A stretch of 58,679 bases of DNA from Salimicrobium album (GTDB lineage: Bacteria > Bacillota > Bacilli > Bacillales > Halobacillaceae): assembly GCF_900107115.1 (NCBI RefSeq), contig NZ_FNOS01000009.1, positions 1-58,679 on the forward strand, read 5' to 3'. Under the pieces are notes generated by a model, which did not search any database, was not told where the DNA came from, and saw only the letters and a list, made by a program, of their open reading frames with translations. A program made the position numbers and the translations under genes. Of this stretch, positions 8,430 to 16,389 are shown in pieces (the first letter of the stretch is position 1; each line of letters begins with the position of its first letter).

Positions 8430-9134
8430 ATGGTACTGCTGGGGACGATAATCAACGGAATATGTATTGTGGGAGGAACGCTTGTCGGTCTTTTCTTTAC
8501 GAAGATACCGGCAACTTTCAAAGAGACGGTCATGAACGGCGTCGGTCTTGCTGTCATACTGATCGGACTGCAGATGGGGTTTGAAGTGAACAGCATCGTA
8601 ATAGTTCTCTTAAGTCTCCTGTCGGGAGCGATTATCGGTGAAGCCCTTCATCTGGAAGAACGGCTGGAGGCCTTCGGAAAGTGGCTGGAGCGGAAGTTCA
8701 TGAAATCGGGTTCCCAGACAGGACTTGCCGAAGCTTTCATTACGGCATCCCTCATCTTCGTAATAGGGGCTTTGTCTGTAATCGGAGCGCTGGACGGGGG
8801 ATTGAGGAACGATCACGAGGTGCTTATCACGAAAGGAATCATCGATGGTTTCGTAGCCGTCGTGCTGACCTCTACGTTCGGGGTGGGAGTGATCTTCTCC
8901 GTCATCCCGGTCGTCCTTTATGAAGGAAGTATCGCCTTGTTGGCTACGCAGATAAACCGGTGGGTGCCGGAGCAGATGCTTGATCTGTTTATAACGGATA
9001 TGACTGCTACCGGGGGCCTTATGATCGTAGCGATCGGTCTGAGCATCCTTAATGTCACCAAAATACGTGTAGCGAACCTCTTACCTGCCCTCGTCATGGT
9101 AGGGGTCATCATTTACATCCAGCAGCTTTTCTGA
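8430..9134 (+). CDS. DUF554 domain membrane protein (YdfK/YqgA-like)
   Basis: 234 residues with about seven hydrophobic segments. It begins MVLLGTIINGICIVGGTLVGLFF, and the segments ALSVIGALDGGLRNDHEVLITKGIIDGFVAV and MTATGGLMIVAIGLSILNVTKIRVANLLPALV are characteristic of DUF554. The function of the family is unknown; transport has been suggested. RBS GAAGGGGAAA precedes the ATG. It sits between spo0J and mscS in an arrangement common in Bacillaceae, 90 bases after spo0J. Confidence 0.88.
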   Translation: MVLLGTIINGICIVGGTLVGLFFTKIPATFKETVMNGVGLAVILIGLQMGFEVNSIVIVLLSLLSGAIIGEALHLEERLEAFGKWLERKFMKSGSQTGLAEAFITASLIFVIGALSVIGALDGGLRNDHEVLITKGIIDGFVAVVLTSTFGVGVIFSVIPVVLYEGSIALLATQINRWVPEQMLDLFITDMTATGGLMIVAIGLSILNVTKIRVANLLPALVMVGVIIYIQQLF

Positions 9135-9238
9135 CGGGAGTAAGAGAAAGATGGCAGCTGCACCTTTCTTTACTTTCCTCCATAATTTTCATACATTTGT
9201 AGTAAACAGCAGGCAGAATAGAGAAAGAGGTGATGTCG

Positions 9239-10141
9239 TTGAACGGAGAAGGGGAAACCGTGAGAGAAACCTGGGATATATGGAAAGAGGTTCTGATGAA
9301 CCCTGAACTCTGGATCAGATTAGGGGAAGCAGTTCTCCAGGTCATTTTCATCCTAATACTTGCAACGGTAGTAATTAAAGTAGGTACGAAGGTTATCGAT
9401 CAGTTTTACGGCAGAAGGAAGAAAGGTCCTTTCCGCATTTCCGCGCGAAGGGAAACGACACTGACGAAGCTGTCCAAAAATACGCTGGCTTACATCGTGT
9501 ATTTCACAGCCCTCGTGATGATCCTCGAGACGTTCTCCATAAACGTGGGAGCACTGATTGCCGGGGCCGGGGTTGCAGGACTCGCCATCGGTTTCGGTGC
9601 CCAGAACCTGGTCAGGGATATTATAAGCGGATTCTTCATCATCTTCGAAGACCAGTTCTCTGTCGGTGATTTCATCGGGACGGCCGGTGTGGAAGGGTTC
9701 GTAATAGAAATTGGACTCCGGACCAGTAAAGTGAAAAGCTGGGGGGGCGAAATCCACATCATTCCGAACGGTAACATTACACAGGTGACGAACTATTCCA
9801 TCGATAATGCTGCTGCGATCGTCGATGTGAAGGTGGCCTATGAGAGTGATTTCGAGAAAGCGGAGCAGGTAATCAATGAGCTGCTTAAAGAAATGCCTTC
9901 CCGCTACAGCAGTATGATTTCCACGCCTGAAGTATTGGGAGTCGTGGACCTGGCGCCTTCTGAGATCACGTTACGTATCTTCGCCGAGACGCTGCCGATG
10001 GAACACTGGCCTGTCGGCAGGGCGATCAGAAAAGAAGTGAAACTGCGTCTTGATGAGGAAGGAATCGAAATTCCGTTCCCTCGTATTGTTATGTATTCAC
10101 GAGAAGGTACAGGAGGGGTGCAAGGTGGAGAAAGAGTATAA
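9239..10141 (+). CDS. Small-conductance mechanosensitive channel, MscS family
   Basis: 300 residues from TTG 9239. The Shine-Dalgarno AAAGAGGTGAT (9224-9234) is spaced properly only for this codon; GTG 9230 and ATG 9233 lie inside it. Three membrane helices: residues about 24-44, 76-96 and the pore helix GALIAGAGVAGLAIGFGAQ. The pore-lining helix continues into NLVRDIISGFFIIFEDQFSVGDFI, the beta domain signature. The C-terminus forms the cytosolic cage. It releases solutes on hypo-osmotic shock. The last 17 bases overlap the DUF951 gene. Confidence 0.92.
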   Translation: MNGEGETVRETWDIWKEVLMNPELWIRLGEAVLQVIFILILATVVIKVGTKVIDQFYGRRKKGPFRISARRETTLTKLSKNTLAYIVYFTALVMILETFSINVGALIAGAGVAGLAIGFGAQNLVRDIISGFFIIFEDQFSVGDFIGTAGVEGFVIEIGLRTSKVKSWGGEIHIIPNGNITQVTNYSIDNAAAIVDVKVAYESDFEKAEQVINELLKEMPSRYSSMISTPEVLGVVDLAPSEITLRIFAETLPMEHWPVGRAIRKEVKLRLDEEGIEIPFPRIVMYSREGTGGVQGGERV

Positions 10142-10319
10142 GTTGAATGATATAGTGGAAATGAAAAAAGCTCATCCGTGCGGGGAGAACCGGTGGAAGA
10201 TCATCAGAATGGGTGCGGACATCCGTATTAAATGTGAAGGGTGCGGGCACAGTGTAATGGTCCCCCGCCGCGAATTCAACAAAAAGATGAAAAAAGTACT
10301 GGTGAAAGCCGAAGACTGA
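10125..10319 (+). CDS. DUF951 domain protein (YyaB/YyzM-like)
   Basis: 64 residues from GTG 10125, eight bases after a perfect AGGAGG (10111-10116) that lies in the end of mscS. VEKEYKLNDIVEMKKAHPCGENRWKI..GADIRIKCEGCGHSVMVPRREF is the full DUF951 domain: a small beta-barrel-like protein with a Cys-Gly and a CEGC pair, possibly metal-binding. Its function is unknown; it is a conserved neighbour of mscS and ychF in Bacillaceae. Confidence 0.88.
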   Translation: MEKEYKLNDIVEMKKAHPCGENRWKIIRMGADIRIKCEGCGHSVMVPRREFNKKMKKVLVKAED

Positions 10320-10320
10320 C

Positions 10321-10336
10321 TGTTTCACGTGGAACA
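10321..10336. promoter_or_regulatory. parS: parS site between DUF951 gene and ychF
   Basis: TGTTTCACGTGGAACA matches the parS consensus at 15 of 16 positions and begins right after the DUF951 stop codon. Second Spo0J loading site in the window, 4.6 kb from the first. Confidence 0.88.
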
Positions 10337-10408
10337 ATACAGGAATTTTCATAGTGGAAATCATTTATTTCAGCCGATAGTGAGGACTCTTTTTTCCTTT
10401 TCTATCGG

Positions 10409-10437
10409 TTGTTATTTTGGAGTGTACTATCTATAAT
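10409..10437 (+). promoter_or_regulatory. ychF promoter
   Basis: TTGTTA (10409-10414), 17-base spacer, TATAAT (10432-10437): a good SigA promoter 42 bases before the ychF start. A GCCGATAG/CTATCGGTT dyad (10373-10409) lies just upstream. Confidence 0.75.
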
Positions 10438-10479
10438 TGGTATGACATATGCGCAAAGTCTCTAAGGAGGAAAACCTAA

Positions 10480-11577
10480 ATGGCACTAACAGCAGGAATT
10501 GTAGGCTTACCGAACGTCGGAAAGTCTACGCTATTTAACGCAATTACACAGGCGGGAGCCGTCTCTGCGAACTATCCGTTCGCAACGATCGACCCGAACG
10601 TCGGCATCGTGGAAGTTCCGGACGCCCGTCTGCAGAAGCTTACGGAACTTGTGAATCCGAAAAAAACGACCCCCACTGCTTTTGAATTTACGGATATCGC
10701 CGGCATCGTCGAAGGTGCCAGTAAAGGGGAAGGACTTGGTAACCAGTTCCTCTCCCACATTCGTCAGGTGGATGCGATCTGTCACGTCGTCCGCGCTTTC
10801 GAGGACGATGAAGTGACCCACGTCTCCGGTCGGGTCGATCCGATCTCAGATATTGAAACTATTAATCTGGAACTGATCCTTGCCGATCTCGAAACAATCA
10901 ACAAACGTCTCGACCGTGTGGAAAAAATGGCGAGACAGAAAGATAAAGAAGCGCTCGCCGAGAAAGACGTGCTCACCCGTCTGAAAGAAGCACTTGAATC
11001 CGAACAGCCGGCCCGCGCCCTGGAACTCTCGAAAGAAGAGGAGAAATACCGGAAAGGGCTGCACCTGCTTACAGCAAAACCGATTCTTTATGTGGCGAAC
11101 GTCGCAGAGGATGAAATCGGTGAAGCTGAAAATGAAAACGTGAAGCGCATTCGTGAATTTGCGGAGAAAGAAGATGCAGAAGTCATCACCATCTGCGCAA
11201 AAATCGAATCGGAAATCGCCGAGCTTGAAGGGGAGGAAAGAGCAGAATTCCTCGAAGACCTGGGAATTGCAGAAGCCGGTCTCGACCAGCTCATTAAAGC
11301 TACGTACAACCTTCTTGGTCTGGCCACTTATTTTACAGCCGGCGAGGAAGAAGTCCGGGCATGGACCTTCCGCAAAGGGATGACTGCTCCGCAGGCGGCA
11401 GGAATCATCCACACCGATTTCGAAAAAGGGTTCATCAAAGCCGAAACTGTGTCATATGAGGATCTCATCGAAGGCGGTTCCATGGCGAAAGCCAAGGAAA
11501 ACGGTAAAGTACGTTTAGAAGGTAAAGAGTATATCGTAAAAGACGGAGACGTCATCCACTTCCGATTCAATGTTTAA
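10480..11577 (+). CDS. ychF: Ribosome-binding ATPase YchF
   Basis: 365 residues, standard for the Obg-related YchF/Ola1 family, which hydrolyses ATP and binds ribosomes and the proteasome-like machinery. P-loop GLPNVGKSTLFNAIT at residues 9-23. Switch region NYPFATIDPNVG, G3-like DIAGIVEGASKGEGLGNQFL, and an alpha-helical coiled insertion around 130-185. NVAED replaces the NKxD specificity motif, and a C-terminal TGS-like domain (AWTFRKGMTAPQAAGIIHTDFEKGFI) is present. RBS TAAGGAGGAAA. Monocistronic between its own promoter and the rpsF promoter. Confidence 0.96.
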   Translation: MALTAGIVGLPNVGKSTLFNAITQAGAVSANYPFATIDPNVGIVEVPDARLQKLTELVNPKKTTPTAFEFTDIAGIVEGASKGEGLGNQFLSHIRQVDAICHVVRAFEDDEVTHVSGRVDPISDIETINLELILADLETINKRLDRVEKMARQKDKEALAEKDVLTRLKEALESEQPARALELSKEEEKYRKGLHLLTAKPILYVANVAEDEIGEAENENVKRIREFAEKEDAEVITICAKIESEIAELEGEERAEFLEDLGIAEAGLDQLIKATYNLLGLATYFTAGEEEVRAWTFRKGMTAPQAAGIIHTDFEKGFIKAETVSYEDLIEGGSMAKAKENGKVRLEGKEYIVKDGDVIHFRFNV

Positions 11578-11584
11578 GTGATGG

Positions 11585-11613
11585 TTGCAAAAAATCAGGA
11601 ATTATGGTATTAT
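11585..11613 (+). promoter_or_regulatory. rpsF operon promoter
   Basis: TTGCAA (11585-11590), 17 bases, TATTAT (11608-11613), followed by a leader of about 80 bases. Confidence 0.7.
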
Positions 11614-11639
11614 AACTAGCTGTGAGTAATAATATACGA

Positions 11640-11680
11640 TTACTCCTTGCCTTTTGCAGAGCAGAAGGCCGCTAAGTCCA
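11640..11680 (+). promoter_or_regulatory. rpsF leader: probable S6:S18-binding RNA
   Basis: A hairpin CCTTTTGC-AGA-GCAGAAGG (11650-11668) is followed at once by CCGCTAAG. A hairpin with an exposed CCG trinucleotide just before rpsF is the known autoregulatory S6:S18 motif of many bacteria; both ligands are encoded in this operon. Full secondary structure was not computed. Confidence 0.6.
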
Positions 11681-11697
11681 TAAGGAGGTGAACACGG

Positions 11698-11988
11698 ATG
11701 AGAAATTACGAAATCATGTACATCATCCGCCCGGATATTGAGGAGGATGCGAAGACTTCTGTCAAAGAACGCTTCAACAATATCCTTTCTGAGAACGGTG
11801 CGGAGATTGATGAGACAAAAGAAATGGGTAAACGTCGCCTTTTCCACGAAATCAAAGATTATCGCGACGGTATCTATGTAACAGTCAATTTCAAAGGAAC
11901 AGCTGACGCTATCAATGAATTTGATCGCCAGGCTAAGTTCTCTGATGATATTATTCGTCATATCGCTGTACGCGAAGACGATCAATAA
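11698..11988 (+). CDS. rpsF: 30S ribosomal protein bS6
   Basis: 96 residues, standard bS6: [48 protein letters not shown] and [18 protein letters not shown]. It binds S18 and the central domain of 16S rRNA in the 30S platform. First gene of rpsF-ssb-rpsR, with a strong AAGGAGGTGAA RBS and 12 bases to ssb. Confidence 0.97.
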   Translation: MRNYEIMYIIRPDIEEDAKTSVKERFNNILSENGAEIDETKEMGKRRLFHEIKDYRDGIYVTVNFKGTADAINEFDRQAKFSDDIIRHIAVREDDQ

Positions 11989-12000
11989 AGGGGTGGTCTG

Positions 12001-12483
12001 ATGTTGAATCGTGTCGTTTTAGTCGGCAGGTTAACGAAGGATCCTGATTTGCGCTATACACCGAATGGTGTAGCTGTCGCTAATTTCACCATCGCTGTAA
12101 ATCGTCCGTTTTCCAACAACCAGGGAAACAATGATGCGGATTTCATTAACTGCGTCGTATGGAGAAGAGCAGCGGAAAACCTGGCGAATTTTATGAGTAA
12201 AGGCAGTCAGGTCGGTGTAGACGGACGGTTGCAGACCCGGAGCTTCGATAACAAAGAAGGTCGTCGTGTGTTTGTTACGGAAGTCGTAGCCGACAGCGTC
12301 CAGTTTCTGGAATCAAAAGGCAGTTCCGGCGGCGGACAAAGTTCCCGCAGCGATCAGTCTTCAGGATACCAGGGCAATCAGAACCAACCATCACAAGGTA
12401 ACTACGGACAGTCAAAAAATGATGACCCGTTCGCAGATGACGGGGAACCTATTGACATATCGGATGATGATCTACCATTCTAA
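12001..12483 (+). CDS. ssb: Single-stranded DNA-binding protein
   Basis: 160 residues. N-terminal OB fold (residues 1-105: [64 protein letters not shown]). A Gly/Gln/Ser-rich linker follows, then the acidic tip DDDLPF that recruits replication and repair proteins. Placement between rpsF and rpsR is the conserved Bacillus arrangement, giving co-regulation with the ribosomal proteins. Confidence 0.97.
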   Translation: MLNRVVLVGRLTKDPDLRYTPNGVAVANFTIAVNRPFSNNQGNNDADFINCVVWRRAAENLANFMSKGSQVGVDGRLQTRSFDNKEGRRVFVTEVVADSVQFLESKGSSGGGQSSRSDQSSGYQGNQNQPSQGNYGQSKNDDPFADDGEPIDISDDDLPF

Positions 12484-12530
12484 GAGTACGGTACTCTTTA
12501 CAAATTCTAAATGAAAAGGAGTGAACGCAT

Positions 12531-12755
12531 ATGGCACGTCGTGGACGTAGACGTAAGAAGGTTTGTTATTTCACAGCAAATGGCATAACCCATATCGATT
12601 ACAAAGACACTGAGCTGCTTAAACGTTTCATCTCTGAGCGTGGGAAGATCCTTCCTCGCCGGGTAACAGGAACGTCTGCAAAATATCAGCGTAAATTGAC
12701 GAAAGCTATCAAACGCTCCCGTCAAATGGCTCTGCTTCCTTATTCCACTGAATAG
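12531..12755 (+). CDS. rpsR: 30S ribosomal protein bS18
   Basis: 74 residues: [69 protein letters not shown], the full bS18 sequence. A single N-terminal CYF cysteine remains, so this looks like a zinc-independent form. RBS AAAAGGAGTGA. Last gene of the operon; terminator at 12766-12805. Confidence 0.97.
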   Translation: MARRGRRRKKVCYFTANGITHIDYKDTELLKRFISERGKILPRRVTGTSAKYQRKLTKAIKRSRQMALLPYSTE

Positions 12756-12765
12756 TAGCAGACGC

Positions 12766-12805
12766 AATCTCCCGACTTTTCTCGAAGAGTCGGGAGATTT
12801 TTTTA
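12766..12805 (+). terminator. Terminator of the rpsF operon
   Basis: AATCTCCCGACT / AGTCGGGAGATT stem with a 10-base loop and a run of Ts. Confidence 0.9.
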
Positions 12806-12856
12806 TGGAATTTTGTTATTCTTGAAAGAAAGATACATAACAAAGGGGGAGAAAAG

Positions 12857-13156
12857 GTGCCGATTTGTGACAATTGCGGCTACAGGTGGAGCCGGAGAGA
12901 TGTATGGAAAAAACTTTCTGTACAGGCGAGAGGTGCGTGTCCTTCGTGCGGAACGATGCAGTACGTGACGGCTGAATCAAGGAAACGCGGAAGTATGTAT
13001 ATGCTGCTTGTTTTTCTCATTCTTATCGCTCAGGCGCTGTTCGATCTTCCGCTTTCATGGTCGATTATGATGCTGTTCGCTTTATTTTTCATCCTGATGA
13101 TCTTCGTAATCCCCCGTGTGTACAAGCTTACCAGTGAACAGGAAGCCTTGTATTGA
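12857..13156 (+). CDS. Zinc-ribbon membrane protein (TIGR04104-like)
   Basis: 99 residues starting at GTG 12857 after AAAGGGGGAGAAAAG. Two CxxC knuckles, CDNCGYRWS at residues 4-7 and CPSCG at about 34-37, form a zinc ribbon. Two transmembrane helices follow (MLLVFLILIAQALF and MMLFALFFILMIFVIP). This composition is that of the TIGR04104 putative zinc finger family of Bacillales; no function is established. Monocistronic. Confidence 0.75.
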   Translation: MPICDNCGYRWSRRDVWKKLSVQARGACPSCGTMQYVTAESRKRGSMYMLLVFLILIAQALFDLPLSWSIMMLFALFFILMIFVIPRVYKLTSEQEALY

Positions 13157-13202
13157 AAGGAGGCATACGTCTTCTTTTTTGGATTATAAAAATCTTTAAA
13201 AA

Positions 13203-13220
13203 TATCTTGCATTCGAGATA
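13203..13220. promoter_or_regulatory. MhqR-like operator 1 at the yceI promoter
   Basis: TATCTTGCATTCGAGATA matches 16 of 18 bases of the B. subtilis MhqR box TATCTCGAATTCGAGATA. It contains the -35 element TTGCAT (13208-13213). Confidence 0.6.
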
Positions 13221-13235
13221 AATATGTTTTATAAT
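13208..13235 (+). promoter_or_regulatory. yceI promoter
   Basis: TTGCAT (13208-13213), 16 bases, perfect TATAAT (13230-13235). Confidence 0.75.
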
Positions 13236-13253
13236 TATCTCAGATTCGAAATA
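13236..13253. promoter_or_regulatory. MhqR-like operator 2 at the yceI promoter
   Basis: TATCTCAGATTCGAAATA matches 15 of 18 bases of the MhqR box and starts right after the -10, where a repressor would block transcription initiation. Confidence 0.55.
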
Positions 13254-13267
13254 TTGGAGGTACAACG

Positions 13268-13795
13268 ATGACTAACGTAACACTGGATAAAGTCCACAGC
13301 AGTCTTGATTTTCAGATTAAACACATGATGGTATCCAAAGCGAAGGGTACTTTCCAAAACTTTGATGTCGATTTCGACGGAAGTATTGAAGATTTGGAGA
13401 ATGCTTCTGTTAAAGTAGTAATTCCGGTTGAGTCCATCGACACCGGACAAAAAGACCGTGACAATCATCTAAAAAACGGAGATTTCTTTGAAGCGGAAAA
13501 TTATCCGAACTTTGAATTTGTAAGTAAAAAAATCGAGAAGATCTCTGACGATGAATACAAGTTCACAGGTGACTTCACGATGAAAGGTGTCACGAATGAG
13601 GAAACATTCACTGTAGAATACAACGGTACTTCGAAAAGCCCTATGGACGGCAGCACGGTAGCCGGCTTTGACGTAGAAGGGAAAATCAACCGCGAAGCCT
13701 ACGGCGTGAGTTTCAACGCTCCACTCGAGACCGGTGGAGTTATGCTCGGCCGCGATGTGAAATTTACAGGGAACTTTGAATTCATTGTAGAATAA
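13268..13795 (+). CDS. YceI family protein
   Basis: 175 residues. YceI-family lipocalin-like beta-barrels bind isoprenoid or quinone-type lipids. The hallmark start VTLDKVHSSLDFQIKHMMVSKAKGTFQNFD is present, as are VVIPVESIDTGQKDRDNHLKNGDFFEAENYPNFEFVSK and LTLRGVTxE-type FTMKGVTNEETF. There is no signal peptide, so it should be cytoplasmic, unlike E. coli YceI. RBS TTGGAGG. Two operators resembling the quinone-responsive MhqR box overlap its promoter, which suits a quinone-related role. It shares a bidirectional terminator with the next gene. Confidence 0.92.
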   Translation: MTNVTLDKVHSSLDFQIKHMMVSKAKGTFQNFDVDFDGSIEDLENASVKVVIPVESIDTGQKDRDNHLKNGDFFEAENYPNFEFVSKKIEKISDDEYKFTGDFTMKGVTNEETFTVEYNGTSKSPMDGSTVAGFDVEGKINREAYGVSFNAPLETGGVMLGRDVKFTGNFEFIVE

Positions 13796-13810
13796 AATAA
13801 ATGAGTAAAG

Positions 13811-13850
13811 AAAAACCGGACTTTCAGCGATCTGAAAGTCCGGTTTTTTA
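13811..13850. terminator. Bidirectional terminator yceI / yczE-like gene
   Basis: AAAAACCGGACTTTCAG / CTGAAAGTCCGGTTTTT, a 17-bp perfect stem with A and T runs on its two sides, between convergent genes. Confidence 0.92.
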
Positions 13851-14483
13851 ATACTGAATTTTACGCTGGTCTGCAGAAACGAGGCTACGGTCAAAGTGCT
13901 GGATCAAGCCCATGAAATACTGGATGAATACGCCGCTGAAAAGCATAGTGATAATGGTGCCCACCCCTACAGCCCCGTTGAAATAAAGAGCGAAAAGAAC
14001 GAGTACGACGCTGATGGCAGCGCGTGATATCGTTACGTTCCATCCGGTAAGGTTATGGATGACGAGCATCATCCGGTCAAACGGGATAGGAGCAAAATCC
14101 GCCTGCAGGTTGATGGAAATGCCGAGCGCTGATATGACCATACCGAGAAAGAATACGATACTCTGCAGCCATACGCTCTCGGGAGTGACGATCCCCTCCA
14201 GCGTAAAGACCCAGAAGTCGATTCCGGCGCCGGTAATGAGAGAAGTGATGATGGCAAGCATTTCGGGACGTCTTTTTTCGGCCACCGCGTTGAAAATAAT
14301 CATCGAAATACCGACGACGATTTCCCAGCTGCCGATCGTCAGGCCGACGCTGCGGTACAAACCGACGAGCAGCGCGTCGAAGGGGGAAGTTCCGAGTCCG
14401 CCGAGAACCGTGAGAGAGATGCCGAGAGTGAGTATGAGCAGTCCGGAAAAATAGTAGCCGGCCCGCTGATAAATCCGTTTCAC
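13848..14483 (-). CDS. YczE/YitT-type integral membrane protein
   Basis: 211 residues from GTG (14481-14483), which follows AAAGGAGGGATGCACG on the minus strand; longer in-frame starts lack an RBS. Five to six membrane helices: YFSGLLILTLGISLTVLGGLGTSPFDALLVGL, WEIVVGISMIIFNAVA, IITSLITGAGIDFWVF, SIVFFLGMVISALGISINLQADFAPIPFDRMM, ISRAAISVVLVLFALY and VGVGTIITMLFSGVFI. The GTSPFD and PFDRMM repeats are diagnostic of the YczE/YyaS family. The role is unknown; B. subtilis YczE affects secondary metabolite production. Divergent from bceR. Confidence 0.82.
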   Translation of the reverse strand: MKRIYQRAGYYFSGLLILTLGISLTVLGGLGTSPFDALLVGLYRSVGLTIGSWEIVVGISMIIFNAVAEKRRPEMLAIITSLITGAGIDFWVFTLEGIVTPESVWLQSIVFFLGMVISALGISINLQADFAPIPFDRMMLVIHNLTGWNVTISRAAISVVLVLFALYFNGAVGVGTIITMLFSGVFIQYFMGLIQHFDRSLVSADQRKIQY

Positions 14484-14555
14484 CGTGCATCCCTCCTTTA
14501 TACGTATCATGCTACTATACATAAAATAAGGTTTTTTTTCAATAAAAATGCGTGG

Positions 14556-14564
14556 TGCTATAAT
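14556..14564 (+). promoter_or_regulatory. Extended -10 promoter of bceRS
   Basis: TGCTATAAT (TGN plus perfect -10) 18 bases before the bceR start, with no good -35, as expected for an extended -10 promoter. Confidence 0.6.
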
Positions 14565-14582
14565 GAGAAGAGAGGTGAGATG

Positions 14583-15278
14583 ATGAATAAAATAATGATC
14601 GTGGAAGATGATCCAAAAATAGCCGAACATTTACACACTTATTTGAACAAGTACGGATATGAAGTCGAAGAAGCGAAGAATTGGACAGACATTACATCAG
14701 ATTTTGAGAAGTATCGTCCCAATCTCGTTCTTTTGGATATCAATCTTCCGAAATATGACGGGTTTTACTGGTGCCGTCAGATCCGAAATCGGTCGCTTTG
14801 TCCAGTGGTTTTCCTTTCGGCAAGGACCGGCGGAATGGAGCAGGTGATGGCAATTGAAAACGGTGGGGACGACTATATTACGAAACCATTTGCCCCCGAA
14901 GTGGTGATTGCCAAAATAAAAGGCCAACTCCGCCGTGCTTACGGGGAATATGCAGTCTCCCGGGAGAGAGTGGTCGAGAAAAAAGGGGTAACTCTTTTTC
15001 CGGAACGGATGGAACTTCATTACGGACAATATAACGTCACTCTTACGAAACGGGAAGCCGATATACTCGAACTATTATTCGATCGAGAACCCCGCGTGGC
15101 AGGACGCGAGGATCTGTTAGAGCGGCTTTGGGAAAATCAGGCCTTCGTCGATGAGAATACACTTAACGTCAACATTACGAGAGCACGTAAGAAGTTACAA
15201 CAGCTTGGAATCGAGAACGCGATCGAGACGGTGCGCGGGGCAGGATATCGTCTCATCATCACCTGGGAAGAAAGATGA
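14583..15278 (+). CDS. bceR: Response regulator BceR-type (OmpR family)
   Basis: 231 residues from ATG 14583 (ATG 14580 is also possible but crowds the AGAGGTGA RBS). Receiver domain with acidic pocket EDD at 8-10, phospho-acceptor Asp52 in LLDINLP and KPF at about 101-103. C-terminal winged helix: LTKREADILELLFDREPRVAGREDLLERLW..DENTLNVNITRARKKLQQLG. It should bind TnACA-N4-TGTAA sites such as the one at 16294-16307 and activate bceAB. Overlaps bceS by 4 bases. Confidence 0.9.
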   Translation: MNKIMIVEDDPKIAEHLHTYLNKYGYEVEEAKNWTDITSDFEKYRPNLVLLDINLPKYDGFYWCRQIRNRSLCPVVFLSARTGGMEQVMAIENGGDDYITKPFAPEVVIAKIKGQLRRAYGEYAVSRERVVEKKGVTLFPERMELHYGQYNVTLTKREADILELLFDREPRVAGREDLLERLWENQAFVDENTLNVNITRARKKLQQLGIENAIETVRGAGYRLIITWEER

Positions 15279-16270
15279 AGTTATTTCTGAAAGAGCATCA
15301 GCTGCTTTTTTTCGTTCAGGTTGTTCAGTTTACCAGTATCGCTTTTCTGCTTTATATAGATGGCTATACGAATATTCCTGTACTGATGTACGTTCTCGGA
15401 CTCGCATTCTTTTTCCTGTTTGTTTATCTTGTCTATCAGTATGTGACGAGGAAACGGATTTACGAACGGCTCGGGAAATCCATGGGATCTCTCGATGAAG
15501 CTATGGAACATAGTGGAGATACCCCGTTTGCGGAAGCTTTCGATGATTTATTGAAACGGCAATACCAGCTGTATCAGCAGGAGTTGATGGAAACGGCTAA
15601 ACAGAAAGAGGAGCATCTCATGTTCATTGAACGCTGGGTTCATCAGATGAAAACCCCGCTCTCGGTCATTGAACTGACGTCCAAAGAAGTGGAAGAACCC
15701 GCTTCCTCGAATATACGGGAAGAAACGGATCGTATGAAAAATGGGTTAAAAAACGTGTTGTACATGACACGTATGCGTTCTGTAGAAGATGATTTTAAAG
15801 TGGAGCCTGTTTCTCTCGGCGATTCCGTTGAGGAAGTTGTCGAAGATAATAAACGTTATTTTATACGGAATCAAGTTTATCCAAAGATGGAAACGACGGA
15901 TGCGTTTGTGGAAACAGATAAGAAGTGGCTCGGGTTCATACTGCATCAGTTTGTTCAGAACGCGGTAAAATATTCCACCGGAAAAGCTCAACAGGTAGTT
16001 ATCAGCAACTATCAGGTTCAGGACCACTACGTTCTGGAAGTGAAAGACTTCGGCATCGGGATCCCTCCAGAGGACCAGCGGAGAATCTATAATCCTTTTT
16101 TTACAGGAGCGCATGGGCGGGCGTACCGGGAGTCTACAGGAATGGGCCTCTATATCGTGAAAGAAATAGTCGATCATCTTAATCATGTCATCGAAATGGA
16201 AAGCGTAGTCGGTGAAGGTACAACGTTCCGCATCATTTTCTCCGATACACAGTCGCTTTTTTCTGTCTGA
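15275..16270 (+). CDS. bceS: Intramembrane-sensing histidine kinase BceS-type
   Basis: 331 residues. Two closely spaced membrane helices (about 11-28 and 36-57) with almost no extracellular loop mark an intramembrane-sensing kinase that detects its ligand through the BceAB transporter. The phospho-acceptor is His123 in WVHQMKTPLSVIEL. ATPase motifs: FVQNAVKYS (N box), VKDFGIGIPPEDQRRIYNPFFTG (G1/F box) and GMGLYIVKEI (G2). Ends 119 bases before bceA; the bceA operator lies in that gap. Confidence 0.92.
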   Translation: MKLFLKEHQLLFFVQVVQFTSIAFLLYIDGYTNIPVLMYVLGLAFFFLFVYLVYQYVTRKRIYERLGKSMGSLDEAMEHSGDTPFAEAFDDLLKRQYQLYQQELMETAKQKEEHLMFIERWVHQMKTPLSVIELTSKEVEEPASSNIREETDRMKNGLKNVLYMTRMRSVEDDFKVEPVSLGDSVEEVVEDNKRYFIRNQVYPKMETTDAFVETDKKWLGFILHQFVQNAVKYSTGKAQQVVISNYQVQDHYVLEVKDFGIGIPPEDQRRIYNPFFTGAHGRAYRESTGMGLYIVKEIVDHLNHVIEMESVVGEGTTFRIIFSDTQSLFSV

Positions 16271-16290
16271 CTTTTCGCGCGATTGTCCCT

Positions 16291-16310
16291 TCCTTACATA
16301 AATGTAAGGA
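16291..16310. promoter_or_regulatory. BceR operator upstream of bceAB
   Basis: TCCTTACATAAATGTAAGGA is a perfect 20-bp palindrome containing TTACA-N4-TGTAA, the binding motif described for BceR-like regulators. A TATACT -10 follows at 16353-16358 with a poor -35, as expected for an activator-dependent promoter. Confidence 0.85.
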
Positions 16311-16389
16311 AGATGAAAGGAGATTCGATCGTTCTCTTATCATTTTCTGAAGTATACTTTAGACAGACTACCAGGAAAGGAAGAGATAG

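Noticed and set aside
14956-14967. TCTCCCGGGAGA palindrome in bceR (also similar at about 28405 in dnaB)
   Set aside because: Keeps the Noc core TCCCGGGA but too few flanking matches to call.
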